Origin: Marchantia polymorpha subsp. ruderalis
Lineage: Eukaryota > Streptophyta > Marchantiopsida > Marchantiales > Marchantiaceae
Length of the DNA: 64,000 bases
NCBI GenBank assembly: GCA_037833965.1
Contig: AP031353.1
Coordinates: 11,410,501 to 11,474,500 of the forward strand
Direction: 5' to 3'
Positions 13,729-27,779 of the stretch are shown here, in pieces. The notes under the pieces are model-generated. The model was given only the letters and a program-made list of their open reading frames with translations. It was not told the origin of the DNA and did not search any database. Position 1 is the first letter of the stretch. The number at the start of each line of letters is the position of its first letter. Position numbers and translations under genes: made by a program.

Positions 13729-15116
13729 ATGGGGGTGGATTACTACAACGTCCTCAAGGTACCTAAAAATGCGTCGGATGACGATCTTAAGAAGGCGTAC
13801 CGGAAGCTGGCGATGAAATGGCATCCGGACAAGAACCCTAACAATAAGAAGGACGCGGAGGCCAAATTCAAGCAAATATCGGAAGCCTACGAGGTGTGCT
13901 CACGCTGCTCTCCGGCCCTTGGAACAGGATACATTTTGATACTAACATGTTAGGTCTTTTGTACAATCCCAATGTGTGTACATTGTTTCTTTGTCGTACT
14001 GGCCTGGGTGATGCGCTGTTTGTGTTCCTAGAGCTTACCTCGAGACGTGATCCTCGCAGGTCCTGAGTGATCCGCAAAAACGGGCAATCTACGATCAGTA
14101 CGGAGAGGAAGGATTGAAAGGCCAAGTGCCACCGCAGGGCGCTCAGCAGGCAGGTTATTCCAATGGAGGCACCACCAACACTTTCAGATTTAATCCCAGA
14201 AATGCTGAAGACATTTTTGCTGAGTTTTTCGGAGGTAGTCCTTTTGGCGGAATGGGTGGCATATCGGGAATAGGAAGCAGAAGCGGGCGAGGAAACTTTG
14301 GAGATGGTATGTTTGGCGGCTTTAATACGACAGAAAACGTTTTCCGATCTTTTGGTGAAGGTGCCCAGTCTTCAGGACCCCGCAAAGCCCCCCCTGTGGA
14401 GAACAAACTGCAATGTACGCTAGAAGAGCTTTACAATGGCTCTACCAGAAAGATGAAGATCTCGAGAAATATTGCTGATCCTAGCGGGTAAGTACACAGC
14501 CTGAGAAAGAATGACTGGTTCTTGCAACATCTTGGAGAGTGCATTGTCATCTGCATCCATCATCTTGCATGCCCGGAGAAGGCACGCTAGGTCTTGCATT
14601 GCCGTTGGGTCTGTCCCATTCTCGTACGCTCTCATTGCCCTGTCTGAGACTTAGAAGCTTTGCCGCTGCAGAAAGACGATGCCAGTGGAGGAGATCTTGA
14701 CGATTGAAGTAAAGCCGGGATGGAAGAAGGGTACCAAGATCACCTTCCCGGAGAAGGGCAACGAGCAGCCTAACGTTGTCCCTGCCGACCTAGTATTTGT
14801 GATAGACGAGAGACCACACGAGATTTTCAAGCGAGATGGCAACGATCTTATCATGACGCACAAAGTTTCCCTCAGCGAGGCACTTACAGGTTGTACAGTT
14901 AACTTGACAACTTTAGATGGTAGGTTACTGAACATCCCCATCACGGAGGTGATTAATCCTGGTTACGAGAAGGTCGTGCAAAAAGAAGGGATGCCGATTG
15001 CGAAGGAGTCAGGGAAGAGAGGTAATCTTAGGATTAAGTTCGAAATCAAGTTTCCCGCAAGACTTAGCCCTGAGCAGAAACAAGGCCTTAAGAGACTTTT
15101 GGGCGGGGCTGGCTAA
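13729..15116 (+). CDS. DnaJ homolog, subfamily B (class-B HSP40)
   Basis: Joined exons 13729-13893, 14060-14487 and 14672-15116 give 345 residues with GT-AG introns of 166 and 184 nt. The start MGVDYYNVL is the standard start of this family; the open frame upstream is leader. Residues 1-70 are the J domain, with the HPD tripeptide at 32-34 that stimulates HSP70 ATPase. A Gly/Phe-rich linker follows (about 75-150), then two beta-rich C-terminal substrate-binding domains containing [14 protein letters not shown] and FKRDGNDL, and the terminal dimerisation region ([10 protein letters not shown]). There is no Cys-rich zinc domain, so it is class B, and no CaaX box, so it is probably soluble, cytosolic or nuclear. 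It should deliver clients to HSP70. Length and domain order match plant DNAJB1/4/13-type proteins. The splice-joined protein reads without gaps. Confidence 0.95.
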
Positions 15117-18100
15117 AGCTAGCACACTCTGTCTTCCAAGCAGGAGGGAAACTGCACACGTAGCAACTGCCAGGTGCAGACCTATACATACATCAGAAAT
15201 CAAAGCCACACTGTTCATAGTTTAAGCAAAGGACTCAGGACTCAACCAGCTTGAAGCTCTGGCAACTCCCAAATATTTTCCAATCCTTTCGACTCAAGCA
15301 CCTGGGAAGGTCCAAGGGCCTCTTCACTAAAACTTTTGTCTTGTGTAGTATTGTCCTTGTTCCATTTCTTGTTCCACGGCTGGTACAGAGGCTGATGTCG
15401 TCCGGCCATTTATTCCGGAGCAGCTGTTATCAGCCTGAGCTGTTACATTTCATCTTCTTGGATGAAATATTTGTTATGGGTAATTGTTTAATGCGTGGTT
15501 GTTTCAGTGTGTCATGACTGTATCTGCAGTGTTAGGGAAACTGATCCTATTACATCTGTGCGTGACATACGAACTTTGTATTTGCACTCAAGAAATGACA
15601 AGGACGGTAACATTATCCTTTATGTATATGTTCCTCCCTGGTTTTGAATACGGAAGTGTCATCCGTTCACTATGGGTTTTGAATTTAGTTTCTGGTCCTG
15701 TGCACTTCATTACTGGGATGTGAATCTCTTGTGAAAATTCAAGTCTCACGCATACATCGGACGTGGGTAGAATGTTCGGGAGGAAGGTACGTCTTTCTTT
15801 CAAAATTAAGTTCTTTCGATTTGGTGGGTTGTTACTGTTCGTTTATATCGGTTTTACTTTTGGAATTTGAAGCTCTTGATGTCCACGAGAATGCATTTGT
15901 GCATGTAGCACTAGTGGGATAATGATCTCGGTAGATCGATGAGTATAATAATATTTTCTGGAGAGTATTTATTTGTTGTGCAGTTGGTTTATTGCCTGCA
16001 TCTGAATGCAATTGAATGGTATTAATATGGTTTTTTAACTACTCGGTGTTTTAAGCCCATCACATCTTCAAGACGTTGATAGTGTCGTTGATGGTTAACG
16101 GAGCAGAATGAAGTGTAGTGTAATAACCTAGCAGGTGTTCTAGTCATTTGTTGGATATGATGTACAGGGTGTGGACTTCGTTTGGTGCTTCAACGTCCAG
16201 ACGATTGCAAATCATTTCCTCCGTGTTTACTCAGTGTTGTTATTCGGGGGCACGAGAGCGATGAGACTTTATTTTGTGCCGTTCTGCTCATTAAATCTTA
16301 ACTGGTGTCTAAAATCGACGTACTAGTGTAGTGAATTCGCCTAGTTATATCATAGTTACATCATCTAACGGCTACAACTTTTGATGGCCGTGGGTTTTCT
16401 TATCATATCTCGCAAGCTCCATTCTATTCATAGCTCATCTTGCTTCATGTGATAATTCAATTGCCATTATTAGTGGGTAACCTCAGTAGAAGAAGCCCTT
16501 ATGAGAGTGGGATCTCAAATCTCTCTTTTAATTGATAGTCAATCATGACAGATACACCCTGAATCATTCGATGTGGTTGCGTTTATTACACGCCCATCGA
16601 TGCATTATGGTGTTCAAATTCCACGACCTGTATGATTTCTCGTGTCAGTAGCTCACATCAAATTGTCTTCATGGATGGTTTTTTTCCCTGGGTTAATCTG
16701 TTATCTCTCGTGCAATTTGATCTCTACCCAAGTCTATGCTTATCTCATGATGTGATAACACTTCTAGTGAATTTTCTTTTAAATGCCTAGATTAGAGCGA
16801 TCTTCTCTGTGGTGCAGATGGCATCGGTTCGCATCGGTATAATCAACCTGCAAGTTGTGCTTTCGCATTCAACAGAAGTTTTGTACATACTGTGTTTTGT
16901 CCTTTTCCTTTCAAGTGTTGCAGTCGATTGGTTTTGCCTCAGGAAGTTACTTGGTGGTTTTATCAGTTCCAAAATCACGTAAGCATTGTTTCAGCACTTT
17001 CTTTCACTTTTGGGCAGTGGATATTGTAACTGTGGGCTTCATAGTTTAGAAATATCTATCTATCTTCTCTTGTGATGTCTGTGGAGTGTGAGTTGTGTGT
17101 TCAGAATATGTATTCAATTGATGTTTTGCCAGCTGCGCTGAATATAGCTCTATCACCTCCTCGTTGTGACATTGTCATGGAGTTTCGCGTTCTCGATGAA
17201 GGTGTTGTATGTCGGTGGTTTGCAGGTCACTTTGTGCGCCAACATCATTGTGACCATCTGGACATAAGATTGTGTGATCCCTGATAAGGATCTTAGTTAT
17301 CTTCAACGTGAAATGAAGGTTCGTGAAAATGAGTTCACACGGTACACACTGTCGTAGCACACTTGGGTTAAGGAAAGTGTGAGTGGAGAAGGATGGATAT
17401 GGTATAGGCTCAGATTCTCGGTAATTTACAACACACTTTTCAACCTTTCCAAGATCGAAATGCTTCAAAAACTTTGTAGGCGTCTGTCAGTTTTTCTTAC
17501 ATATGATCTCGGGATGTGGAGGATAGTGTCTATGGATTTGCTTGGGTTCTTTTCTCCCTTGCGATTCACTTGGACCCTGTGTATATGTTCAGTTTGATGT
17601 ATGAGGATGTACATGGACTGCATCTCAAGAAGAGTGAAATAGTTAGACCGTATCCAGAAGCTCAGAATCTATGATCTTTTCAGATGGGAAACTCACCAGG
17701 TCGGAATTTTAAGGGATCTACTCATTGAATCTCGCCACTTTTACTACTGTTATGAAACTTCTTTTCGAGTCATCACTAAGTACATCTCTACCAATTAGAG
17801 GATCGTTTTCATTACGATAGCATGCATAGACAGTTTACATTATTGTGTTCTTGAACATCATTACAATTTATAACCATCCGTCGAACTCCTGGTCAACGTT
17901 TGACTCCATCATTTTGTCAATCAAAAAGATAACGTTAAGTGTGTTTGAAATGCTATGTTATATTCGTGTTGAGATATTGTGATCGGTTGTCATGATGCAT
18001 GAAATTCTATGATTGTCTTTCACCAATATATATCTACAACAACTGACATCTAAATGATGCTTATGGTTGGGCATACAGCTAACATGGATTGTTCAAAATA

Positions 18101-20213
18101 CTAATGTTGAAAGTTGCCTCACACCATACATCTTTCTGCAAATTAACAACTGCAATGACCGAAGTAACAAGTCAATATCCCAAACCATAACTTCGTTTAT
18201 GATCTAAAATACGGCCGATGAAACTCTATGGTGGAAAAGTCATATTCATCTCCAAATAATATTTACTTATCAATAATGTGAGAACAGAACTATGATTGAG
18301 GAAATGTAGCTATAACTAATGATCATAATCTTATACAGACATGGTTACTAATCGGAACAAGGTACAATTATATTCAATTATCTATTACTGACTTGTATAA
18401 CTAGGAATGAATTCATGATGAATTAGAAAATATTTTAAGAAAAATATTTTGTTCTGAATGTAGCAGATTGTTGCACTGAATCGTTTGGGGGAGACACATC
18501 GAGATTCACAGTGTGTATCCACCTTAAAGCACAGGTGCACTTCACCAATATGATAGAATGATAAATATATTTCAAGTATAGCTTGAAGAATAAACAGATT
18601 ATATTCTATAATAGAAGTGAGACATTTTCAAAGTTAAGATAAATTTAATTTTAAGAAAATAATAGACGCTTTAATTAATAAAAACATAAGTCAATTATGA
18701 CTACTCAAAACTTCAACTTACATGTTTCAAATATATTTTTTATGATGTAAATTTAATAATTTTTATATCATATATATTTGTTTAAATTTAATGAAGATAT
18801 TAGAGTCTAATCATCAATATTTCAAACACAATGCTGATTCTAGTTTTACATAATCTCTCGATGTCATTTTTTAAATCACAGTTGTATCTTTATAATTTAG
18901 TGTGTTACTACTCTATATACTTTCTACTTTATTTAATGATATATATTGGCAAGACTTGGAATATCATTCACAATTATACATTTTTTATAAAAAATATATT
19001 TTTGTAGTAATTGAAGGTCGATGTAAGGAGATCAATTGATTACATTGATAAAATATTTCAATCAATCTTTGATAAATTCACATAGTTTTGAGTTCTATAT
19101 TTTTTACTAAATATTTTAAAAACCATGTATTGTAAATTGTTAAGTTACATTCCTTACTATTTTTTAAAAAAATTTTATTTTTAACTTTCGTCAAAGTTGA
19201 AATATTTTCGATTGCAAACCACTGTAATCATTCTTTAATATAAAATTTATTATTATTCAAAAAATATTGATTCAATATTATAATACACAATGTTTAAGTC
19301 ATTAATGTTATATGTTTGATATAGATCTATTGTAAAATGATATATTATTGTTTTAACATAAATTTACAGAACAATCAATTGATCTTAAAAATATATATTT
19401 TAATACAAATGCCGTGATAACAATCAATTTTTTTTCAATATTTATGGATTGCAGATTTTTTATTATTCATTTTTACAATTAAAGATATAATTTGTCGTTG
19501 TCAGTCATCATTTAAAGTAAACAGAATGAGAAGCAAGCATAAAAAAGAAATAGACTCGAAAAGAATAAACTTCAGTTAGTTAAATTTAAAAGCTAAAAAA
19601 CTCCACATTAGCAACTAAATAAATTCATATGTACACTTCTTACTACTGCTGGTTTTACATTAATTTCTACTTAAATGAAAATATTAAAACAAGTATTAAA
19701 TACATAAATTAATATTAAATATTAAATATTAAAATTAAATATTAAAACAAGTTATTGAGTACAAATACCGAAGAACAAAATTTTCCAAATGCCTTAAGTC
19801 TATTCAGTTGGTTTGAATCTTCGCCGATCAGCACACATCTAAAAATTTGATGTGAAGTACAATAATATATGAAGATACAGATATTTGTGTTTGGCATGTT
19901 TTTCATTGTGGCTTGTGTAACAATGTATTATTTATTGCTTTCTATGAAGTAAGTATTCACTGAATTTATTTTAATAATTCTAAACTATCAGGTCATTTTG
20001 GTGTATTTACAATTAATAATTAATAATATTTTATACAAGTTTTTTTTTGATTTGAAAGAAAATACAATTCGTTAAAATTTTTGGATGTCAATATTAAGTT
20101 TCAATGTGTTCATATTTTTTGTTATTTCGTAGATCAAAATGGAGATCTGGATCAGAATATTTTTATTAAAAAATTGATTTTAGTAGGATTTATTCGAATA
20201 TTTATTAAAAAAT
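15117..20213. other. 3' flank of HSP40 gene and AT-rich spacer
   Basis: Positions 15117 to about 17600 are T-rich on the plus strand with moderate GC, and probably include the HSP40 3' UTR at the near end. The many short open frames show no domain. From 17600 to 20213 the DNA is AT-rich, with (ATATTAA)-like repetition near 19705-19755. No gene was recognised. Confidence 0.5.
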
Positions 20214-20297
20214 ATGTTTATACTGTGTAATATACCCGGCTGGCGGAACGAGTTTAGGGTGGTCGGGAAACTGTCGGGCGGGCAGGCGGGCGGTGTC

Positions 20298-20321
20298 GGG
20301 CGGGTGGGCGGGCTAGGGTTT
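20298..20321 (+). promoter_or_regulatory. RPS5 promoter: G-run cluster and telo-box
   Basis: Four GGG runs with one-nucleotide loops (20298-20312) are followed at once by TAGGGTTT (20314-20321), which is AAACCCTA on the other strand. That is the telo-box found in promoters of plant ribosomal-protein and translation genes. It sits about 120 bp before the RPS5 ATG, as expected for a core promoter element. Confidence 0.6.
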
Positions 20322-20439
20322 GGAGAAGCAGGCCTTATACCCTGTCCGTCATTAGGTCGACTCTTTCACCAGGGCGCACTCTCTCTGCTCGTTGCCGTTT
20401 GCTTGAATCATCGTGCTTGCTCTCGTTCGTGAATCCACC

Positions 20440-21245
<806 letters not shown>

Positions 21246-22639
21246 GGTTTTAATTGTACTAAGGACCAGGTATATATATATTTCCTTATCACGGATGCAA
21301 GGAAGAGTAGCCACGGAATGACGAAGACTTCAATTCTAGCTGGCGAAGAAGTGGTGGATGCGACCCTGACTCCAAGTTACTCCGTTTTACCTGGGGTGGG
21401 AAAAGGGATCTTGATTTTGTATTGACAACTACACAATTGTGCACTTCGAGGCGAAATTTCAATTGATACACTGTTTCAGGTTTCTTGCGAACCAAAGCTC
21501 TCTCTCGTTCTCGCTGTTTCATGTCCTATTTAGTTGATCATTACCCTTTTACTTATGTCCACAGTGGTTGCCAATCGGTCTCCTTGAGTGTCATGCTTCT
21601 TTGTCACACAGTTTTGGGAATCGAATCCTGGGATGAAAAGTTCCTCCAGTTTCTAGGTGCCAATGTTGTAAAATTGAAAGTTAGTGAACAAATAACTAGT
21701 AAACAATTGCTTTCTGAAATGAGATGAGGAAAAGCATCGACGTAGTGCAATAGGAAATTATACACTTTGGATACGAAAGTCTGAAGATTGAATTTTTGAC
21801 AAGCGAATAAAAGTTTTTCTGTTCGATCAATCTGCCGGGAGAAATATACTCCATGAAAAGAATATATTGTGTCTCCCAGTGACCGGAAATACTAAATTCG
21901 CGCGAACACCACACAAGATTGTCGATTTCTAATCTTTCTCTAATAGGGTAAGACAAACGTCAAATTGTCACACCATATTGTAGATGACTTCGACGTAAAC
22001 GCTACTTCGAACTGTACCTTACAAAATGCAAACATCTTCAATTCTAAAAAAATACAGTTGAACATCGTTGTATTTTCCAAAAGCTAGTATCTGTCCCTTC
22101 TATCGCATCCCATTATCTATTATCATGTCCATAAAAAGTACGTTTAAATTACATCCACCATGGGAAAGCGTACGACTAAAGTGAGAAATAAGTTTCTCCT
22201 GCATAGCACGCGAGACGCAGTCAATCTTCCTTGGCCTGTCCAAAACAGTCGATAATAGCATAAAACTCCTCATCCCAAACACACCCAGAGCGAAGCGTTG
22301 AGAAAAATATTTTCTTTGCCATTTCACTTGCAATTCTAATATCTCACTATCTCAAATCAGTCAACCTCCTCAGACACCTTACACCAAAATTGATTCCGGA
22401 TTCCCAGTTTCTTCCAGATCACCCTACAGTCCTATCTCGTGTCTACCACAGAAATTTCTGTGAGATTCTGTGGAAGGCCCATAAATCAATTATGCATTCT
22501 CGAAAGCTCATCTAACCTCCTTATGTACATGAGGTGAAATATTCTCTGAAACTACGAATGGGCAGGATCGGCCACTTTTAGTACATCAACACTTTGTTTG
22601 ACATTCAACATCTCAGTACTGCTCTTGGCCCCTTCAAAA
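21246..22639. other. Convergent intergenic region
   Basis: This holds the 3' UTRs of RPS5 (plus) and the PDCD2-like gene (minus). A short TA run occurs at about 21270-21280. No further gene was recognised; open frames here are under 90 codons and show no domain. Confidence 0.6.
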
Positions 22640-24140
22640 TCAAGCGAAACCTGGCTGCACCCAGGCAAATTCCTGGCTACCACCTTCAACGGTGCACGAA
22701 TTTTCGCACGAGTACACGGCTATGGTGCCCCAGTCAAGAGAGTCGGGATCATCCTTCAACTGGAAATAATAGAGCAGTTGAGGCAGAATTTGGAATTCAA
22801 AGATCCTATTTCCGCCACAATGAGAGCATTGTGGAATGTCAGTCGTCTTCGGCTGGCCGTCAACTCTCGGCCACAAGGGTTTAGCGTCCGCCGACCTGAG
22901 GTACCAAAGCACTTGCCCTGGGGTTTTAGAAACTCGTGCTTGGAAGGCTGCCCACTGCTGCTCTTCTGCCGATGATTCTTGTAGCTCTGCGACATCTTTC
23001 GAGGAAAACTCTTCTCTGCCTTGATTTCTTCTCCTGTTTTCGTACTCAGATAAAAGCCGTCTCACCCCATCTCTTTCGTCCATGCCCCCCTCATCCGAAT
23101 CCTCATCTTCGTCGTCCGAATGGTCTTCTACAATAAGCTCGAACTCAGGCCACAAGCTCGGACAGGCAGGACTAGAGAGAGAGACGCCATCGGCACCTTC
23201 CACGTCTGAGCTAGACGTGGTGCAAGATTCTTCATTTGTAGCTTTCATCTTTTCCTGAGCTTGACGACATCCAGGTGCATGGCCGCCTCGCCAGTGGTCC
23301 ATTTGGTGCGTCTGCGAACAGTACCGTGTTTCTTTGCAACCTCCGCAGATTTTGTCTCCTTTCCACGTCCCACACCAGCTGCAAAGCACAGCCCCTTTAC
23401 AGAGAGGGAGTGCACTCCCGTCTGTTAAAGGAGGAGAAGCAGAATAGTAATCGTTCTCACGGGGAAGCTGGCTGCGAAACACTTTCACACTCCTCTTGGG
23501 TTTGTCTTTCCTCCGCTGTTGATTTTGGTCTTGCTGCAAACACGCCAGACTCGTGCAGACGAACACGAACAGCGTTCTGTGAAATGCAGAGGCATCATCT
23601 TCCGAGGGAGCGTAGACCTGAATATGGGAAACATTCCATGTCAAAGCGAGAACATTGTCGTGCAGGGCTTTGTGACAGACTCCGCTGCTGCAGATGGGAA
23701 CCGGCGTAAGTTCAATTCAAGTCAAAAGAAGAAGAAGCCGACGCGAAAGAAGAATGTAAATTCACCTGTAGAACAAATTGCAATGGTTTGTCGCAAATAC
23801 CGCAAGAGCCGTGCTTCGCTGGAGGCACCTTCATCGGATCCAACCACGCAGGCGCCCCTCCGGCCTTGCTAGGAAAGTACTGGCGTAATAGTTTCCAAGG
23901 ATGTTCGGGCTTTGAAACAAAGCCCTTCAATCCACCTCCTCCCCAGACCTCGTCCTCTTCGCCATCGTCTTCCTCATCTCCGCTTTCGACATCCACATCA
24001 TCGCTGGCTACGATTTCCAAGCTAGCAATCGTCTGCTCCAAGCCAATCTCGGAGACATTTCCAACACTAACCCCGTGCGTGATCGCATTCTCGGTCTGGA
24101 TTTCGTCATCTCCATCAGAATGATCCTCAATCACAGCCAT
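22640..24140 (-). CDS. Programmed cell death 2 family protein (PDCD2/TSR4-like)
   Basis: On the minus strand, exon 1 is 24140-23766 and exon 2 is 23617-22640, separated by a 148-nt GT-AG intron; the product is 450 residues. The N-terminal PDCD2 part contains GFVSKPEHPW, GGAPAWLDP and a CGIC...LQFVLQ zinc motif. A MYND-type zinc finger follows at about residues 204-242 (C-x2-C, C-x2-C, YC, HQ-x2-HW, H-x3-C). An acidic linker (DDEDEDSDEGG) leads to the C-terminal PDCD2_C domain (about 350-450), with PGQVLWYLR, CSHCG, FEFQILPQLLYY and CENSC. Family members (yeast Tsr4, animal PDCD2/PDCD2L) act as dedicated chaperones for ribosomal protein uS5/RPS2 during 40S assembly. The first ATG after an in-frame GTG was chosen. 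An acidic run also occurs near residues 55-65. Confidence 0.93.
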
Positions 24141-26830
24141 CACAATCTATGGCGAAACTAAACAATTGCTTGTCGTCTCTAAACTCTCTCTTCCATCCTG
24201 ACCGGAAGGCTCGCTCAAAGACGAGGCTCGCTCAATGCCTCAGCAAATGGATCCTCTAATGATCAGCTCGGATGGGAAATCGTTGCATTCCCCGAATCCA
24301 CTTTAAAGATACCCTGGCAGATGACGAGGTCGTGTTGATTCTCCTTAAGCAGTTGATCCCATCCAGCTTCGTCCCGACAGCTAAGCTGCAGAGATCACAG
24401 GCATATCCGACATCGAAGATGCCATCCGGGCCACTCCACAATGCCCACAGAGCCTAAAGCTCGACGACACCCGGAACTCTTCAGTGCCGAAAGACAAGCA
24501 ACCTCGTCGTCGAAGTGACAAGCCCTCCAGACGATCGGAAAACCCTTAAAGCACGAGCGGTGACCTGGACTCGGCTCTTATGTTCTGCACCGACCGGCAT
24601 CGAGGTACACGGCCTCGGAAGCACGGAGAGAAAAGGGCGGCGCACAGAATGAGCCCTTTGGAGACCCTCCTCCCGTTTGCACCCGAGGGAGAAGAAGTCC
24701 ACCATCGATTGTCCTTTGGGGTCCCTTTTCCATCTCACTCTAACAGATTCTGACTATCGAGCAGTCTCACCGAAGGAATTTCGAATTTAGATTTTGTAAT
24801 TTCTGTTCTCGCAGAAATAGAACTCCGAGGCTCAGAAATTCGCTGCCCTGCGTGGGCAGCGAATAAACTTACAATTTTTCATAATTATTTGCGGGCGAAG
24901 ATACTCAAATTCGGTACCGCACCGAAGGAAACTCGGTACGACATACGGAGTTCTAGATATTGTAATTTCTGTTCTCGTGGAATTAGAAATCCGATACTCA
25001 GAAATTCACTGTTCTGCCTGGGTTGGGAAATACTTTAGAGTACTTATGATTTTTCGTAAGTCTTTGCGGGCGAAGATACGCAAATTCGGTACCGCACAGT
25101 CCAAATGGCGACAGGCTACGAAGTACATTGCTCTGCGTGAGGTATCGATGCAGAGAACTGTGCTATAGCTCGGGTCTCATGGGCTTATGCGTTCCGTGCA
25201 TACTTACTGGGTCCGAGGTCCGATGGTCTCGGACTTTGATTGTGGTACCACCGCGAGCCCGGGATCTTGTCGACTCCGGTTTCTTGTCAGAGCGGGAGAT
25301 ATTAGGGTTCCTCGCCGGAGCCGCTGGGAATTCCTCCCTTTTCCTTGGGCTGGTTAAAACGTCCGGCATCTTGGTCTCTTTTCGGCGCCGCACTGCCTGC
25401 GGAAGTAAGCATCTTCAGGAATATTCTTACGGCGTATCCACACTCTCGTTCGCGGCGTCGGTCCGTGCATGTTTCCAGTTGCGTGCGGTCTTCGTGTGGC
25501 CTTCACTACGCCGGGTAAACAAGACGGTCCGACGCTTCCGGCATCGGGTCAGGAAAGACGGCCGTAATCCCACTCAGGTTTCCGGTGACCTTCAGTGTTT
25601 ACTGTACTCACAATGGCAAACTAGAGACATAAATCCAAAGGATCCCTTTCGAAAGATTCATACAACTTTACCACTTTGGTGCCAGTCGCACTCTCTCCTT
25701 TCACCATCCATCCCAAACTGGTCCATGAATCCACTTGATGGGGCCTTACCACTTTTTTGTTGTTTTAATTCATACTTTACCGGGTGCGGGTTAGCACACA
25801 TGGTACAATGATAACTTTGTTTTATCATTCCTGTCTCCACATTGCTCTCAATATTGCCTATCTGGTTTACACTCTTAACAGAGCAGTCCATCTACATTAT
25901 TCCGTGTGATAGCCGCTTTATAATGATCGGACTCAGAACGTGTCTCACAAGGTCAATGAAATAATGAAGATGATAAATTACCAGAATTGTCAATTTTTTA
26001 AAAGTGTATTGACATCTACATTTCATATCACTGGGCATGTAATACTTCAGATATCTTAGTATTGGTATAACTTTGTATTGATTGACACATTTCATCATAT
26101 CATCATACTGCACACATGATGTCAAAAAATCACGGACTTCTTTTGGAAACATGTTCGTTTCAAAATCTATAAACATCTGAATTTTTTAAAAATTTTCAAT
26201 AACATAAAAAATAAGAAATTAAAAAAAAGTTATGATTTCTTAAATAAATTTTTTTATATTTGAGGATACTCTTATATATAGAAATACTTGAAGTTAAATT
26301 TGAATTCTTGAAATTATAATTATAATACATTCCGTCAATCAATATATATTTAGTATCAAATATTTATATTTGATACTGAAATATTATAAATTTATTATCA
26401 GATAATTATGTTACAAAATTTTATTTTGTTATGTGATACCGGTGAAAAAAATTTAAATAGAAAGATATAGGAGCTTCAAAACTATTGGAAAATGATAAGT
26501 ACAAACAAAAATGATTTTTATCTTTCATAATAATCTTGAAAGAGTTGGAAGGATAATATCTACCTACACGGAGGTGATCCTAGCATATATGAAATTCTTG
26601 AATCCTTGGTCTTTTTAAATCTCATTGTTGTCCATTCTTTGGAAGTGAGTATTTACATATAAATATCAAATCAACACAAAAAAACTAATTATTTCCTTTG
26701 GATAAATCACGCGAACAGGAAAATTGAGCATCGCAGAAAGAAAAAATGTCATCTTCATTAAACTTTTAATGTCAGTTCTCAAATTGATATAAAAAAAGTA
26801 GATTTCAAATTTATAAATTTTACTAGTAGT
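24141..26830. other. Upstream flank of PDCD2-like gene
   Basis: Moderate to high GC until about 25700, then AT-rich. It holds the 24769-25097 tandem duplication. One 227-codon plus frame (25128-25811) has no recognisable domain and a low-complexity look, so I do not call it a gene. A minus frame at 25892-26176 is also unrecognised. Confidence 0.45.
24769..25097. repeat. Diverged tandem duplication, two units of about 155-175 bp
   Basis: Unit 1 (about 24769-24921) and unit 2 (about 24922-25097) share ACCGAAGGAA-like starts, a TTGTAATTTCTGTTCTCG block, a CTCAGAAATTC block and the ending GCGGGCGAAGATAC...GGTACCGCAC. Small indels separate the copies. Confidence 0.75.
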
Positions 26831-26904
26831 TATTAAGCTACAGGCAATGTCTCCAAAAACTATTGCTGCGTCTGAAAGCATCCGAAGATGCCCTCGAAAA
26901 GGCA

Positions 26905-27594
26905 TCAGAACGCACTTGAGACTCCTGGTAACATATTTGAAGATGTCGAGCGTAGCATAGACGAGCTCGAGTAACTTGGATGCCAAGGGTCCGTAATACA
27001 GAGATCTCTGCTGTTGTGCAAATACAGGACTTCGCCATCAGAGACGTGGTGGACCCATGACGCCATGGCGCCAACCATTTTAGTACCCCATTTGACAAGG
27101 CACAGGCGCCGGCCTCTGCCGAAAACATGCATAATCCGACATTCATAAATCCCGAATCGAAAGAAGTTATCCGAGTCTGAGCTGATGAGGTCCTGCAGAC
27201 GTGTTTTAGTCGCCCAGGAGTCGATGTATCCATTATGATGAAAACATAGTGACTGGAAAAAAAACTCATCTGGATGGACACTCTTGCAATCAACCATAGT
27301 CCCGGGGATTCTCCATGTACGAGAATATTTGGACTCTGGATTGTTTAGATAAAGAGTCGTATCGTAGAATGAAATTAGAGAAGTAGAGACTTTGGGTTCG
27401 ATGGATGTTTTGTAGGATGAATGTGGATAAAGAAATAATACATTTAGGCTGTTGCGCTGGGAAGTGAGCAGTAGCAATGAGTCGACGCTTGATTTAGCCC
27501 GTACCTGCATTGTCTGCATGTTTCGTGGATATTTCTGCGCCATCCCTCCGATCTCTGGTCGCATGGGGGTCGAGGATGGGGACTGGAAGCTCAT
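26905..27594 (-). CDS. Unrecognised open frame, 229 codons
   Basis: An uninterrupted minus-strand frame of 229 codons in a patch of moderate GC flanked by AT-rich DNA. The middle portion (FFRFGIYECRIMHVFGRG, then KWGTKMVGAM) looks more protein-like than the serine-rich ends, but I recognise no family, signal peptide or membrane segment. A second minus frame overlaps at 26838-27293 in another register, so at most one of the two is real. It could be a lineage-specific gene, an exon of a larger gene, a decayed mobile-element frame or chance. Confidence 0.2.
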   Translation of the reverse strand: MSFQSPSSTPMRPEIGGMAQKYPRNMQTMQVRAKSSVDSLLLLTSQRNSLNVLFLYPHSSYKTSIEPKVSTSLISFYDTTLYLNNPESKYSRTWRIPGTMVDCKSVHPDEFFFQSLCFHHNGYIDSWATKTRLQDLISSDSDNFFRFGIYECRIMHVFGRGRRLCLVKWGTKMVGAMASWVHHVSDGEVLYLHNSRDLCITDPWHPSYSSSSMLRSTSSNMLPGVSSAF

Positions 27595-27779
27595 GGAAGC
27601 TCATGCTGGCCGCTGACCAGATTCCCAGAACTCTGGCACTAAAAGAAGAGAGGGAATCTTGTCCACTTTTCCTCGACAATGTTAAATACAGTCAACCTCC
27701 CCCTGTCTCTGGTAGCAACAAGTGCGCAGAGATCTGATCTGCTCGATGCAATGCACGCTCGCTCCGAGGTCTTAGCTTT

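Noticed and set aside
25128..25811. 227-codon plus-strand frame
   Set aside because: No family match, no splice partners, and a composition typical of non-coding GC-rich DNA; kept only as a note.
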